DNA of 64,000 bases from Flammeovirgaceae bacterium UBA976 (GTDB lineage Bacteria; Bacteroidota; Bacteroidia; Cytophagales; Cyclobacteriaceae), in contig DBBU01000054.1 of assembly GCA_002292365.1 (NCBI GenBank), forward strand, positions 30,562-94,561. The letters run 5' to 3'. The stretch's first letter is position 1; each line of letters starts with the position of its first letter. Below are positions 1 through 9,835 of the stretch, one piece after another. Position numbers and translations under genes: made by a program. The notes beneath the pieces were generated by a model that saw only the letters and a list, made by a program, of their open reading frames with translations, did no database searches and was not told the origin of the DNA.

Positions 1-187
1 ACCCATCAATCGCCTAGCTTGGCAACATTTTAAAGCTGAGATTCAATTTCCAAAGAAAGGTTATTATGAAGTTTGGGTACGTGCCAGAGATCAAAATGGA
101 GTAGATCAACCCATGATTTTACCAGGGTGGAATCCTAAAGGATATTTAAACAATGCCTGTCACCGTATAGCGATTAAGGTGGTATGA
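1..187 (+). CDS. sorA: Sulfite dehydrogenase molybdopterin subunit, C-terminal fragment
   Basis: Only the last 61 codons are inside the window; the reading frame begins at base 2 and stops at 185-187. The fragment reads as the C-terminal dimerisation domain of the sulfite oxidase family, ending in the typical WNPKGYLNNACHR stretch followed by a beta strand. The family uses a molybdopterin cofactor to oxidise sulfite to sulfate, normally in the periplasm. The stop overlaps the ATG of the next gene (ATGA), and that gene encodes a small c-type cytochrome, which is the SorA/SorB arrangement. The catalytic Mo-binding domain lies to the left of the window, so this assignment rests on the C-terminus plus context. 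Confidence 0.8.
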   Translation, partial: PINRLAWQHFKAEIQFPKKGYYEVWVRARDQNGVDQPMILPGWNPKGYLNNACHRIAIKVV

Positions 188-567
188 AAACAGGATCAAT
201 ATCTACGTTTTTGCTCCTATTGTTAAGCTTTACATTAATGAAATGCGATCCACCAGAAGGCAAAGTCAAAGAGGCCACATTGCCAGATAGTACGATGCTT
301 GGACTGATAGATGATACGGGAGTGCTCCTAGTACTTCAAAACTGTAATGCATGCCATTCCACTCAATTGATCAGTCAAAATCGGATGACCAAAGCAGGAT
401 GGCAAAGTACGATTCGCTGGATGCAAGCTACCCAAAATTTATGGGATTTAGGTGAAGATGAGGACATTGTTTTAACATATTTGGCAAAAAATTATGGGCC
501 AAATGCTATAGGTAGAAGGCAAAGTTTAGTGGTAGAGCAGTGGTATCCACTAGACGAAGAAAATTAA
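184..567 (+). CDS. sorB: c-type cytochrome subunit of sulfite dehydrogenase
   Basis: A 127-residue exported protein with an N-terminal hydrophobic segment (about residues 7-19) followed by Cys21, so it may be a lipoprotein, although Lys at -1 is not a classical lipobox. One heme c attachment motif, CNACH, lies at residues 54-58, with Met68 a possible axial ligand. The stretch RMTKAGWQ is typical of SorB cytochromes, which accept electrons from the molybdenum subunit. It starts inside the stop codon of sorA, implying translational coupling. A terminator follows at 630-663. Alternative: another monoheme cytochrome riding with a sulfite oxidase-like protein. Confidence 0.8.
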   Translation: MKTGSISTFLLLLLSFTLMKCDPPEGKVKEATLPDSTMLGLIDDTGVLLVLQNCNACHSTQLISQNRMTKAGWQSTIRWMQATQNLWDLGEDEDIVLTYLAKNYGPNAIGRRQSLVVEQWYPLDEEN

Positions 568-629
568 TTTGAGTTTAACAGCCTATTTGTATGTTAAAAT
601 AAAAGCTGTGAAATTAATGTAAACACATC

Positions 630-663
630 AAAAAAAACCTGATTCATAGAAGCAGGTTTTTTT
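630..663. terminator. Bidirectional intrinsic terminator between sorB and katG
   Basis: An inverted repeat, AAAAAAACCTG at 631-641 and CAGGTTTTTTT at 653-663, surrounds an 11-base loop. The A-run on one side and the T-run on the other give a poly-U tail on either strand, which suits two convergent genes. Confidence 0.8.
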
Positions 664-680
664 GATTCGTAAGCAATAAA

Positions 681-2927
<2,247 letters not shown>

Positions 2928-3092
2928 TTATATGGTATAAATAATAGAAAGTAAGATTATGGTTTAAATTGACTTGAAAGCATTTTCTCGGTGAAAAGTT
3001 TGTTCTTAAAGATCAAAAAAAATATCGACCACACACGCTAATTTATTTTTTTAAAAAAGCTGTCAATACAATTAAAACTTTGTTAATCTGTA

Positions 3093-3100
3093 CAAATATA
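3093..3100 (-). promoter_or_regulatory. Candidate katG -7 box
   Basis: On the minus strand this reads TATATTTG, an exact fit to the Bacteroidota TAnnTTTG box, about 175 bases before the katG start. No good TTG -33 element is seen at the right spacing, so confidence is limited. Confidence 0.35.
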
Positions 3101-3134
3101 GGTATGAATTTTTATCTATAAAAACTATATTTTT

Positions 3135-3163
3135 GATATTAACATCTAATTTATAGATATTAA
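3135..3163. promoter_or_regulatory. Candidate OxyR operator in the katG-oxyR divergent region
   Basis: Two copies of GATATTAA (3135-3142 and 3156-3163) lie exactly 21 bases apart, two helical turns, and between and overlapping them is an inverted repeat ATCTA-N5-TAGAT at 3144-3158. OxyR-type tetramers bind extended sites with such spacing, and the site sits just before the oxyR start, where autoregulation and katG activation would both be served. Binding is inferred. Confidence 0.4.
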
Positions 3164-3181
3164 TATTATTTTTGAATCTTA

Positions 3182-4120
3182 ATGAATATTCAACAATTTA
3201 AGTATGTTTTGGCTGTGGTGGAGTTAAAGCATTTTGAAACGGCAGCGGAGGCCTGCTTCGTAGCTCAATCTACGCTAAGTACCATGATCAATAAATTCGA
3301 GGATGAGATTGGGATTAAGATATTTAATAGAAAAACTAAGCCTGTTTCCATTACCGCAGAAGGCGCCCAAATTATCAAGCGCTTACGGATCATTCAAAAA
3401 GAAATGGATGCGCTTGATAACGTAGTACAGGAGTTGAAAGGGGAAATGATAGGAGAATTACGCATAGGTATCATACCTACAACGGCGCCTGACTTACTCC
3501 CTTTATTCCTGTCAAAGTTTGCCAGCGGCTTCCCAAAAATTAAAATGATTGTTCAGGAATTGACGACCCTAGAGATCCAAAAGGCCTTGAAAAATAGAAT
3601 GCTCGATGTAGGTATTCTGGCTATTCCACTTGAAGACGATGAGTTGGTTGAGTTAAATTTATATTCGGAGCCTTTTTTATTTTATGATTGCAGTACTGAA
3701 AAAGTAAAATCTACGATCGCTATTCAAGAATTAGATTATTCAAAACTGTGGCTACTGGAAGAAGGGCATTGCTTACGAACCCAAGTACAAAATATTTGTG
3801 AATTGTCAGATAAAAGCCAAGAAAAGCAAGTCAATATTGAATTTAAGGCAGGTTCATTGGACAGTTTATTGCGTTTTACCAAGGCCAGTAAGGGGGTGAC
3901 AATATTGCCTTATTTGGCCTCTCTTGCCCTGTCAAAATCAGATCAGAAAAAATTGATCCCTTTTAAATTTCCGACTCCCGTTCGCTCCATTGGATTGGTT
4001 ACGCACAAACATTTTGCAAAAAAACAATTATTGAATCAATTGCAGTCAACAATTAAGCAAGTGATTTTCCCCCTGATTCCTAAAAATCACTTAACCCAGC
4101 AGTTCAATCCTTTATCATAA
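3182..4120 (+). CDS. oxyR: LysR-family peroxide sensor OxyR
   Basis: A 312-residue LysR-type regulator: N-terminal winged helix-turn-helix (about residues 1-60), a linker helix, and a periplasmic-binding-protein-like effector domain (about 90-300). The decisive feature is the pair Cys197 and Cys206 inside GHCLRTQVQNIC, which matches the OxyR redox pair (Cys199/Cys208 in E. coli) including the nine-residue spacing and the GHCLR context. Peroxide oxidation of this pair switches the protein to an activator. It is transcribed away from katG, a classic target. Assignment as OxyR rather than a generic LysR regulator is strong. Confidence 0.93.
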   Translation: MNIQQFKYVLAVVELKHFETAAEACFVAQSTLSTMINKFEDEIGIKIFNRKTKPVSITAEGAQIIKRLRIIQKEMDALDNVVQELKGEMIGELRIGIIPTTAPDLLPLFLSKFASGFPKIKMIVQELTTLEIQKALKNRMLDVGILAIPLEDDELVELNLYSEPFLFYDCSTEKVKSTIAIQELDYSKLWLLEEGHCLRTQVQNICELSDKSQEKQVNIEFKAGSLDSLLRFTKASKGVTILPYLASLALSKSDQKKLIPFKFPTPVRSIGLVTHKHFAKKQLLNQLQSTIKQVIFPLIPKNHLTQQFNPLS

Positions 4121-4170
4121 ACTTACATCAGCGCTGTAAAAGACCTCATCTGACCTATTTAATTTTCTAA

Positions 4171-4410
4171 TTAATCGGCACAAGAACCCGTTGTCCAAGA
4201 GGATATGCCAGATGCACGGGCCGTACATTCATTGCCATAGGTTTCCAGATTACAACCACAAACAGGTCGGTATTCTTTTGTGCAGGCGATATTTTTTGAT
4301 GATAGGATTAAACAATCATTTTCTAGCTCATTACTGCTCTTGTTTGTGCAGGCACTCCATAAGATCATTGAGGCAATCATTAGGCCGTAAAGATGTCTTT
4401 TAAAATGCAT
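4171..4410 (-). CDS. Kazal-type serine protease inhibitor lipoprotein
   Basis: A 79-residue protein with a signal sequence ending in a lipobox-like LWSAC (lipidated Cys21). After it come six further cysteines (33, 43, 51, 53, 62, 77) in the Kazal pattern, with the hallmark C-x7-C and PVCGCNLETYGNEC segment. Kazal domains block serine proteases through an exposed loop between the first cysteines. As a membrane-anchored lipoprotein it would act in the periplasm or at the cell surface. The target is unknown. It lies alone between oxyR (convergent) and an outer-membrane protein gene. Confidence 0.82.
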   Translation of the reverse strand: MHFKRHLYGLMIASMILWSACTNKSSNELENDCLILSSKNIACTKEYRPVCGCNLETYGNECTARASGISSWTTGSCAD

Positions 4411-4469
4411 GAATTAAATGATTCATTAAATGTATTTCTCCCAAGTTGTTCAAACCTAATGAAATAAAT

Positions 4470-5450
4470 TTATTTTACCTTGTTGAGAGAATAAAAATAG
4501 CGTTGGATACCCACTGTGAAAATAGGATATAATCGGATATAAGAAGTATTTAAGATATTCGTTCCTGCCGAGAGGTCAATGCGTAGATTAGAAGAGATTA
4601 CTTTTTGTATGCCCGGATGAATTTCTACATAATATCCATTGGTAAGACCCTCGGTTTGAACCTCCAATATGGATCCTTCTTGGGAAACAACTGCGGTTTC
4701 GTATGATTTCCCATTTAATTCTAGATAGACATTCCAATTTGTTTGTTCATAACTGGTATATTTTTTTGGATAGAGCAAATAGCCAAAGGACAAATTATAT
4801 TCAAAAGACCTCCCGTATTCAATCGTTGTATTCGTAGTGGCCGCACTTCCGGAAAAGAGGGGTAAGCGTTCACTGTAGGCACCTGGGAGGGTAAAACCGG
4901 TAGTCAATGAAACAGCAAATCGTTTTATTAGATAGGTGACGATCAGTCCTCCTCCATAGCCTTTCGTATCGTCTAGGAGATTAGGTTCAGCTTCATCATG
5001 GGCATTTGAAACATTAGACCACTGACCAAAAGCAGCTACTCTTAAATGTTCATTGGCATCATCAAATGTTAAGAATCGATATTTGGTGTAGAGGTGAAAC
5101 CCATTAAAACTCAGTGGATAGGTGACTCCTTTTTGTGTTTGTTGAGGATAATAAATAGTTTGACCACCACTGTGCCTGTGGGTGATAAAATCGTTGGGTA
5201 AATTAGCTCCGTGATGGTTAGAAAAAGAGGTAGTTAGATAGAATGAAAGTTTGGGTGTTACCCCATACATCCATCTGAGTGCAAACATATTTCGCCGGAC
5301 ATCTATTTCGGTAAAGGAGTTACCAAATAATCGTATCCCCAAAACTCCCTTAGGGGTATTACTGGCAGATTCATTGTGAATAAATAATTCTTGAGCCATT
5401 GTCAGATGCACGCCATAGAAAAAGAGAATGATCCCAACAAAACTTTTCAT
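4470..5450 (-). CDS. Predicted outer-membrane beta-barrel protein linked to an HMA protein
   Basis: A 326-residue protein with a signal peptide (about residues 1-19, ending MAQE) followed by alternating hydrophobic/polar strands rich in Tyr, Phe and Gly and a Tyr/Phe-containing C-terminus, the usual look of an outer-membrane barrel. It contains a His-rich loop (NDFITHRHSGG). No named family is recognised with certainty. Its ATG overlaps the stop of the upstream HMA-domain gene (ATGA), so the two are translationally coupled and probably act together, perhaps in metal passage or sensing at the envelope; that role is inference. Confidence 0.6.
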   Translation of the reverse strand: MKSFVGIILFFYGVHLTMAQELFIHNESASNTPKGVLGIRLFGNSFTEIDVRRNMFALRWMYGVTPKLSFYLTTSFSNHHGANLPNDFITHRHSGGQTIYYPQQTQKGVTYPLSFNGFHLYTKYRFLTFDDANEHLRVAAFGQWSNVSNAHDEAEPNLLDDTKGYGGGLIVTYLIKRFAVSLTTGFTLPGAYSERLPLFSGSAATTNTTIEYGRSFEYNLSFGYLLYPKKYTSYEQTNWNVYLELNGKSYETAVVSQEGSILEVQTEGLTNGYYVEIHPGIQKVISSNLRIDLSAGTNILNTSYIRLYPIFTVGIQRYFYSLNKVK

Positions 5451-5974
5451 AAGGTCACAGAATAATACTCATTTTGGCCACATCCCTTATTTTTGGCTGC
5501 TGAAAGTTGAGCCTCCCATTTTTTCAGTTCAGTCCGAGAAAGGAAATTTGTACCAATAAACTTCAAGACCGTCTCTCCTTTCAATTGGGGTTGACTTACC
5601 TCTAAAAAATGATAGGTCTCATAGGCATAATTCCAGCAAGTATGGGTATCGATGGGCTGCTCTTTAAAATCAAACAATGCATTTAAATAAGCTACGGAAA
5701 ACCCGGCATCAATCACTGCTTGGGCAACTTTATCGATAGATACATACATTCCCTCACGGAAGAATATTTCACTGCGGTTACTGTTCAAGTCCATCTCGAT
5801 CCGATCAATAAAGTCTAACTTAACCAAACTCATTTCTACCGATCTCGAACACATCGAACAAGTGAGTCCATCGATACCCATTTCAACCGACTTAAATTGG
5901 CCTTGAGCGATCCCGGGTAAATAGATGACAAAGTATAGTATGAGCCATTTGTGATTACCTTTTTTTAATATCAT
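5447..5974 (-). CDS. Exported heavy-metal-associated (HMA) domain protein
   Basis: A 175-residue protein with an N-terminal hydrophobic export signal (about residues 9-25) and then an HMA fold (about 28-95) with the metal-binding motif GLTCSMC (Cys39 and Cys42). HMA domains bind soft metals such as copper(I) and are usually cytoplasmic chaperones or parts of P-type ATPases; here the domain appears to be exported and is followed by a C-terminal region of about 75 residues of unknown function containing two cysteines. It heads a two-gene operon with a predicted outer-membrane barrel. Metal identity and cellular location are inferred. Confidence 0.75.
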   Translation of the reverse strand: MILKKGNHKWLILYFVIYLPGIAQGQFKSVEMGIDGLTCSMCSRSVEMSLVKLDFIDRIEMDLNSNRSEIFFREGMYVSIDKVAQAVIDAGFSVAYLNALFDFKEQPIDTHTCWNYAYETYHFLEVSQPQLKGETVLKFIGTNFLSRTELKKWEAQLSAAKNKGCGQNEYYSVTL

Positions 5975-6061
5975 AATTGTAAAATTAATCTTGCACGGAT
6001 GAATATTCTCACTTAAATGAATAGATTTTTAAGTGAATGGAAAATTTGCTATTTTTATTTA

Positions 6062-6232
6062 ATGAAAAAAATTGTTTTTATATCAGGTGCTTTGTTTAGT
6101 TCATTGACTTTACTTTCTGTTCTTTTTAAAATGCTACATCTTCAAGGCGCTACTTTTTTGTTGACTGCTGGCCTTCTGGGTCTGGCCTTGGTTTTTATTC
6201 CCACTTTTTCGATATATAAATACCGTCAGTGA
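6062..6232 (+). CDS. Small two-helix membrane protein resembling GldL N-terminus
   Basis: A 56-residue protein; the ATG at 6062, followed by a lysine-rich start MKKIVF, is preferred to an in-frame ATG 45 bases upstream. It consists of two hydrophobic helices (about 3-22 and 29-49) joined by KMLHLQGA, which recalls the K-x-H-x-x-GA turn of the gliding-motility/type IX secretion motor protein GldL and its small relatives. It is far too short to be GldL and stands alone. Function unknown. Confidence 0.5.
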   Translation: MKKIVFISGALFSSLTLLSVLFKMLHLQGATFLLTAGLLGLALVFIPTFSIYKYRQ

Positions 6233-6309
6233 CTGGAGGAACTGAGCTAACAGTCTATTTCACTGAGGACTGCTGAGTGCCAATGAAGGCAGGTCCATGG
6301 GTAAGCGTT

Positions 6310-6777
6310 TTAAGACAAGTGTTTTTCTTTAAGTGTGAGAATCAGGACTTTTATGGAGCGATTTAAAATTTCAAATACCCCTTCGAATCCATCATGTTGT
6401 CCATAATAAGGATCGGGCACATCACCGTTTTTTTCTAAGGGGTCAAAATCTCTCATCTTGATGAGTACAGAACCCACGGGGCTCATATTTTGTAAGTGTA
6501 GAAAGTTTTGGTGATCCATAGCAATCAGGTAATCATAGCGGTCTATATCTGTAGCATTTACTTGATGGGCTTGGTTTTCAAATAAAATGCCGTGACCTTT
6601 TAAAGTAGATAGGGTTCTGGAATCGGGTGGAGCCCCTATATGGTAACTTGCGGTTCCTGCTGATTGAGCCTTGAAATGATCCTCGAGTTGGGCCTCTTTT
6701 ATTTGATGTTCAAAAATAGCCTGGGCCATTGGAGATCGACAAATATTACCTAGGCAAACAAAAAGCACTTTAACCAT
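6310..6777 (-). CDS. Low-molecular-weight protein tyrosine phosphatase
   Basis: A 155-residue cytoplasmic phosphatase of the usual family length. The P-loop CLGNICRS places the nucleophile at Cys8 and the phosphate-binding Arg at residue 14 next to the N-terminus, and the general acid is Asp122 in the DPYYG motif. The family dephosphorylates protein tyrosines and related phospho-substrates; in bacteria some members regulate exopolysaccharide export, but no capsule genes are nearby, so the substrate is open. The gene is transcribed divergently from the ankyrin-repeat gene. Confidence 0.92.
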   Translation of the reverse strand: MVKVLFVCLGNICRSPMAQAIFEHQIKEAQLEDHFKAQSAGTASYHIGAPPDSRTLSTLKGHGILFENQAHQVNATDIDRYDYLIAMDHQNFLHLQNMSPVGSVLIKMRDFDPLEKNGDVPDPYYGQHDGFEGVFEILNRSIKVLILTLKEKHLS

Positions 6778-6894
6778 AATTTTTTTAATTTAAATGAAAC
6801 AACCTTAATAATCAATTTAATTTTGATGAATCGGCCGGTAAATAAAATGGATATTACTTCTTGAGTTGATTTTCTTTTTGTTTTTTTGTTATAT

Positions 6895-7371
6895 ATGACG
6901 GGAGATGAACAATTATTTTTTAATGCCATAAGATCAGGAAATTTGGCCAATGTGGAACAACAGCTTACTGACCAACCACATCTCATAAATGCTAAGGATG
7001 ATCGGGGTTCTAGTCCTTTGATATTGGCTTCCTATTACGACCATATAGATCTAACAGAGACCTTGATTCAAGCAGGTGCAAAGGTTAACTTCAAAGATGC
7101 TTCGGGCAATACCGCTTTGATGGGAGTTTGTTTTAAGGGCGGTGTGGAATTGGCTGAAGTATTGATCAACGAGGGAGCGGATGTAAATTTGACCAATGCC
7201 ATGGGCGCTTCAGCCCTCATCTTTGCAGCCATGTTCAACAGAAAGAACATGGTTGAGTTATTGCTAGAAAATCAGGCAGATAAAACCATTCAAGATGCCA
7301 AAGGGATGACTGCGCTAGCCCATGCGGAAGTCAAAAAAGCCTCAGAAATAGTCAAATTACTTCAGATTTGA
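6895..7371 (+). CDS. Ankyrin-repeat protein
   Basis: About 158 residues from the ATG at 6895; a TTG nine bases earlier is possible. Three to four ankyrin repeats cover nearly the whole protein, visible as recurring units such as GSSPLILASYYDH, GNTALMGVCFKGG and GASALIFAAMFNR at about 33-residue spacing. There is no signal peptide, so it is likely cytoplasmic and mediates protein-protein contacts. In bacteria, short ankyrin proteins of this size are often found with catalases, and katG lies 4 kb away, but no direct operon link exists here. Confidence 0.85.
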   Translation: MTGDEQLFFNAIRSGNLANVEQQLTDQPHLINAKDDRGSSPLILASYYDHIDLTETLIQAGAKVNFKDASGNTALMGVCFKGGVELAEVLINEGADVNLTNAMGASALIFAAMFNRKNMVELLLENQADKTIQDAKGMTALAHAEVKKASEIVKLLQI

Positions 7372-7478
7372 ATTATAAAAATGGGCACGTGTATTTTGCC
7401 TTTTTTACTTCTATCAATTCAAAATCTTGAAACCAAGATTTTCTTCAACGTCATTTTTGTTCTAGCTTCGCTGCTGAA

Positions 7479-8723
7479 GTGAAATTATTATACGATTTAA
7501 CGATATACATTTATTTTTTCTTGTTGAGGTGCGTAGCCCCTTTCAATGAGAAGGCTTCCGCTTTTCTTTCGGGTCGTCAGCATTTCTTTTGGCTGGAGAT
7601 TCCAGAAAAGGACTCTCAAACTATGAGGTACTGGTTCCATGTGTCATCACTTGGAGAATTTGAGCAATGCCGACCCGTCATAGAGGCCCTTAAAAAAGAG
7701 CAGCTTCCTATTGAAATTATCTTGACTTTTTTTTCGCCCTCTGGGTATGAAGTTCAAAAAAATTATGAGAAGGCTGATTGGGTTGGCTATATACCCATAG
7801 ACCAATACCCATTGGCTTTTCAATTTATTCAACAAATAAACCCTGATCAGGCGATTTTCGTAAAGTATGAATTTTGGCTCAATCACCTCCAAGCCTGCTT
7901 TGATCTTCAAATACCTGTCGTTTTCTTTTCAGTCATTTTTAGAACCAACCATATCTATTTTGGTATCGCTCGTAAGTTGTATGAAAAGTATTTTAGATCG
8001 GTGACCCAATTTTTTGTTCAAGATCAGAAATCTGCAGATTTACTACTTCAACTAGGGGTAAGTCAGGTTAATGTGGTAGGAGATACGCGTTTTGATCGGG
8101 TGATAACCATAGCCGACCAAGCCAAGTCATTACCTTTGATCGAACGCTTTGCTCAGCAAGAGCAGGTATGGGTGTTGGGCAGTGTGTGGCCGGCCGATAT
8201 GGATGTTTTGTCGTCTTTCATTCTGAAAGAAGCAGCTAAGAACACCCAATTTATCTTGGCACCTCACAGTATCAGTGCTGACAGCATTGATTATTTTCAA
8301 AAACGCTTTCCAAAAGCGATCCGCTATTCCCAGATTGCTGATAGGGTCGATTTGAAGGAGTCGAGCATATTGATTTTAGACACAATAGGGCTCTTGTCAG
8401 CGACCTATAAGTATGCCAACTATGCCTATGTGGGAGGGGCCTTTGGCGCAGGTTTACACAATACGATCGAGGCTGCTGTGTTTGGGATTCCCATTTTCTT
8501 TGGTCGCAGTCCTCGAAACCTTAAATTTAATGAATGCCAAGAATTGATTTTTGAAGGGGCAGCTTTTGATTTTGATGATTTACCAGAGTTTATGTCTCAT
8601 TTCGAGTTACTTAATTCAGATCCATTAAATCATCAAAAAGCCGCAGATGCGGCATTTACCTATACGCGTTCCCGCCAGGGGGCAACAGCGCGTATTGTTG
8701 ACTATATAACGAAAAGATTTTAA
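7479..8723 (+). CDS. waaA: 3-deoxy-D-manno-octulosonic acid (Kdo) transferase
   Basis: A 414-residue membrane-anchored glycosyltransferase that adds Kdo to lipid A precursors. An N-terminal hydrophobic segment (about 5-20) anchors it at the inner membrane, followed by two Rossmann-like halves. Recognisable KdtA/WaaA motifs include WFHVSSLGE with the catalytic Glu, KYEFW near residues 130-134, GSVWPAD at the start of the second half and YVGGAFGAGLHNTIEA near the C-terminus. The start is a GTG. The stop is followed directly by the GTG of rsgA, so the two genes form a tight pair. Confidence 0.92.
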   Translation: MKLLYDLTIYIYFFLLRCVAPFNEKASAFLSGRQHFFWLEIPEKDSQTMRYWFHVSSLGEFEQCRPVIEALKKEQLPIEIILTFFSPSGYEVQKNYEKADWVGYIPIDQYPLAFQFIQQINPDQAIFVKYEFWLNHLQACFDLQIPVVFFSVIFRTNHIYFGIARKLYEKYFRSVTQFFVQDQKSADLLLQLGVSQVNVVGDTRFDRVITIADQAKSLPLIERFAQQEQVWVLGSVWPADMDVLSSFILKEAAKNTQFILAPHSISADSIDYFQKRFPKAIRYSQIADRVDLKESSILILDTIGLLSATYKYANYAYVGGAFGAGLHNTIEAAVFGIPIFFGRSPRNLKFNECQELIFEGAAFDFDDLPEFMSHFELLNSDPLNHQKAADAAFTYTRSRQGATARIVDYITKRF

Positions 8724-9635
8724 GTGGACGGAGTCATTATCAAATCAACAGGTTCTTGGTATTTAGTGCGCTTGCAGGATGGCAAAGAAGTGAAGGCCCG
8801 ACTACTTGGTAGATTCAAACTTGAAAATAAAAAGATTTCTAATCCCATTGCGGTAGGGGATAAAGTTGAACTGCTTCCTGAAGCTGAAAATTTCATCATT
8901 GAGGTCATTACACCTAGAAAAAACTACATCGTCAGAAAGTCACCTAAAAAGAAACATTTCGCACACATGATCGCAGCCAATGTAGACCAGGCTGTTTTGA
9001 TTGCGTCTCAAAAACGACCGAGGACCAGTTTAGGTTTCATTGATCGTTTTCTAGTGACTTTGGAGGCTTTTCGAATACCTGGTTATCTCTTGATTAATAA
9101 GTCTGATTTGTATTCAAAAGAAGAGCAAGTGGCATTGCGAGGCATTATGGAATTATATGAATCCATCGGTTATCAAACGATGATGACTTCTTTTATCGAG
9201 GGGTTGCCGGATCGAGTAGGAGATTGGCTTCAAGCTAAAACCACACTGTTATCAGGTCATTCAGGTTCTGGAAAATCTACTTTGATCAATCTATTACAAC
9301 CTAATGCCCATCAACAAATTGGTGAAATTTCAGATTTTGCCGATAAAGGGGTGCACACGACTACTTTTGCTGAAATGTTTTCACTCGATGCTGATACACA
9401 TGTCATTGATACTCCGGGTATAAAAGAATTGGGACTGGCCGAAATTACGGCTGAAGAATTATCTCATTATTTCCCTGAAATGAGGAACCTAATGGGCCAA
9501 TGTAAATTCAATAATTGCCGGCATGTAGATGAGCCCTCCTGTGCAGTACAGGAAGCTGTACAATCAGGTCATATTGCCTTGAGTAGATTTGAAAGTTATT
9601 TAAGCATGATGCAAGAGGATGACAATAGGCGCTAA
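8724..9635 (+). CDS. rsgA: Ribosome small-subunit biogenesis GTPase RsgA
   Basis: A 303-residue circularly permuted GTPase that acts late in 30S subunit maturation. Domain order is OB-fold (about 1-70), then the permuted G domain with NKSD (125-128) before GHSGSGKST (178-186) and DTPG (229-232), then the zinc-binding tail with Cys260, Cys265, His267 and Cys273. The start is a GTG placed immediately after the waaA stop with no gap, so translation is probably coupled. Length and motif order are exactly as expected for the family. Confidence 0.96.
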   Translation: MDGVIIKSTGSWYLVRLQDGKEVKARLLGRFKLENKKISNPIAVGDKVELLPEAENFIIEVITPRKNYIVRKSPKKKHFAHMIAANVDQAVLIASQKRPRTSLGFIDRFLVTLEAFRIPGYLLINKSDLYSKEEQVALRGIMELYESIGYQTMMTSFIEGLPDRVGDWLQAKTTLLSGHSGSGKSTLINLLQPNAHQQIGEISDFADKGVHTTTFAEMFSLDADTHVIDTPGIKELGLAEITAEELSHYFPEMRNLMGQCKFNNCRHVDEPSCAVQEAVQSGHIALSRFESYLSMMQEDDNRR

Positions 9636-9835
9636 TGGTTAAAATAAAAGATATGATGACCTATATTGATTTGGATGTACAAAGTAGACATTAAATTTTC
9701 GGTGATTTTTTCAGACATTGTGACCGTTTCCTTGCCAGTGCACAGCTGTCTCCTTTATACTAACGCGAGATTGACAAATTTTGATTGACCTGTTCAAATA
9801 ATTTACAAAGACTTCTTAAGGGATCTAATTGACTG

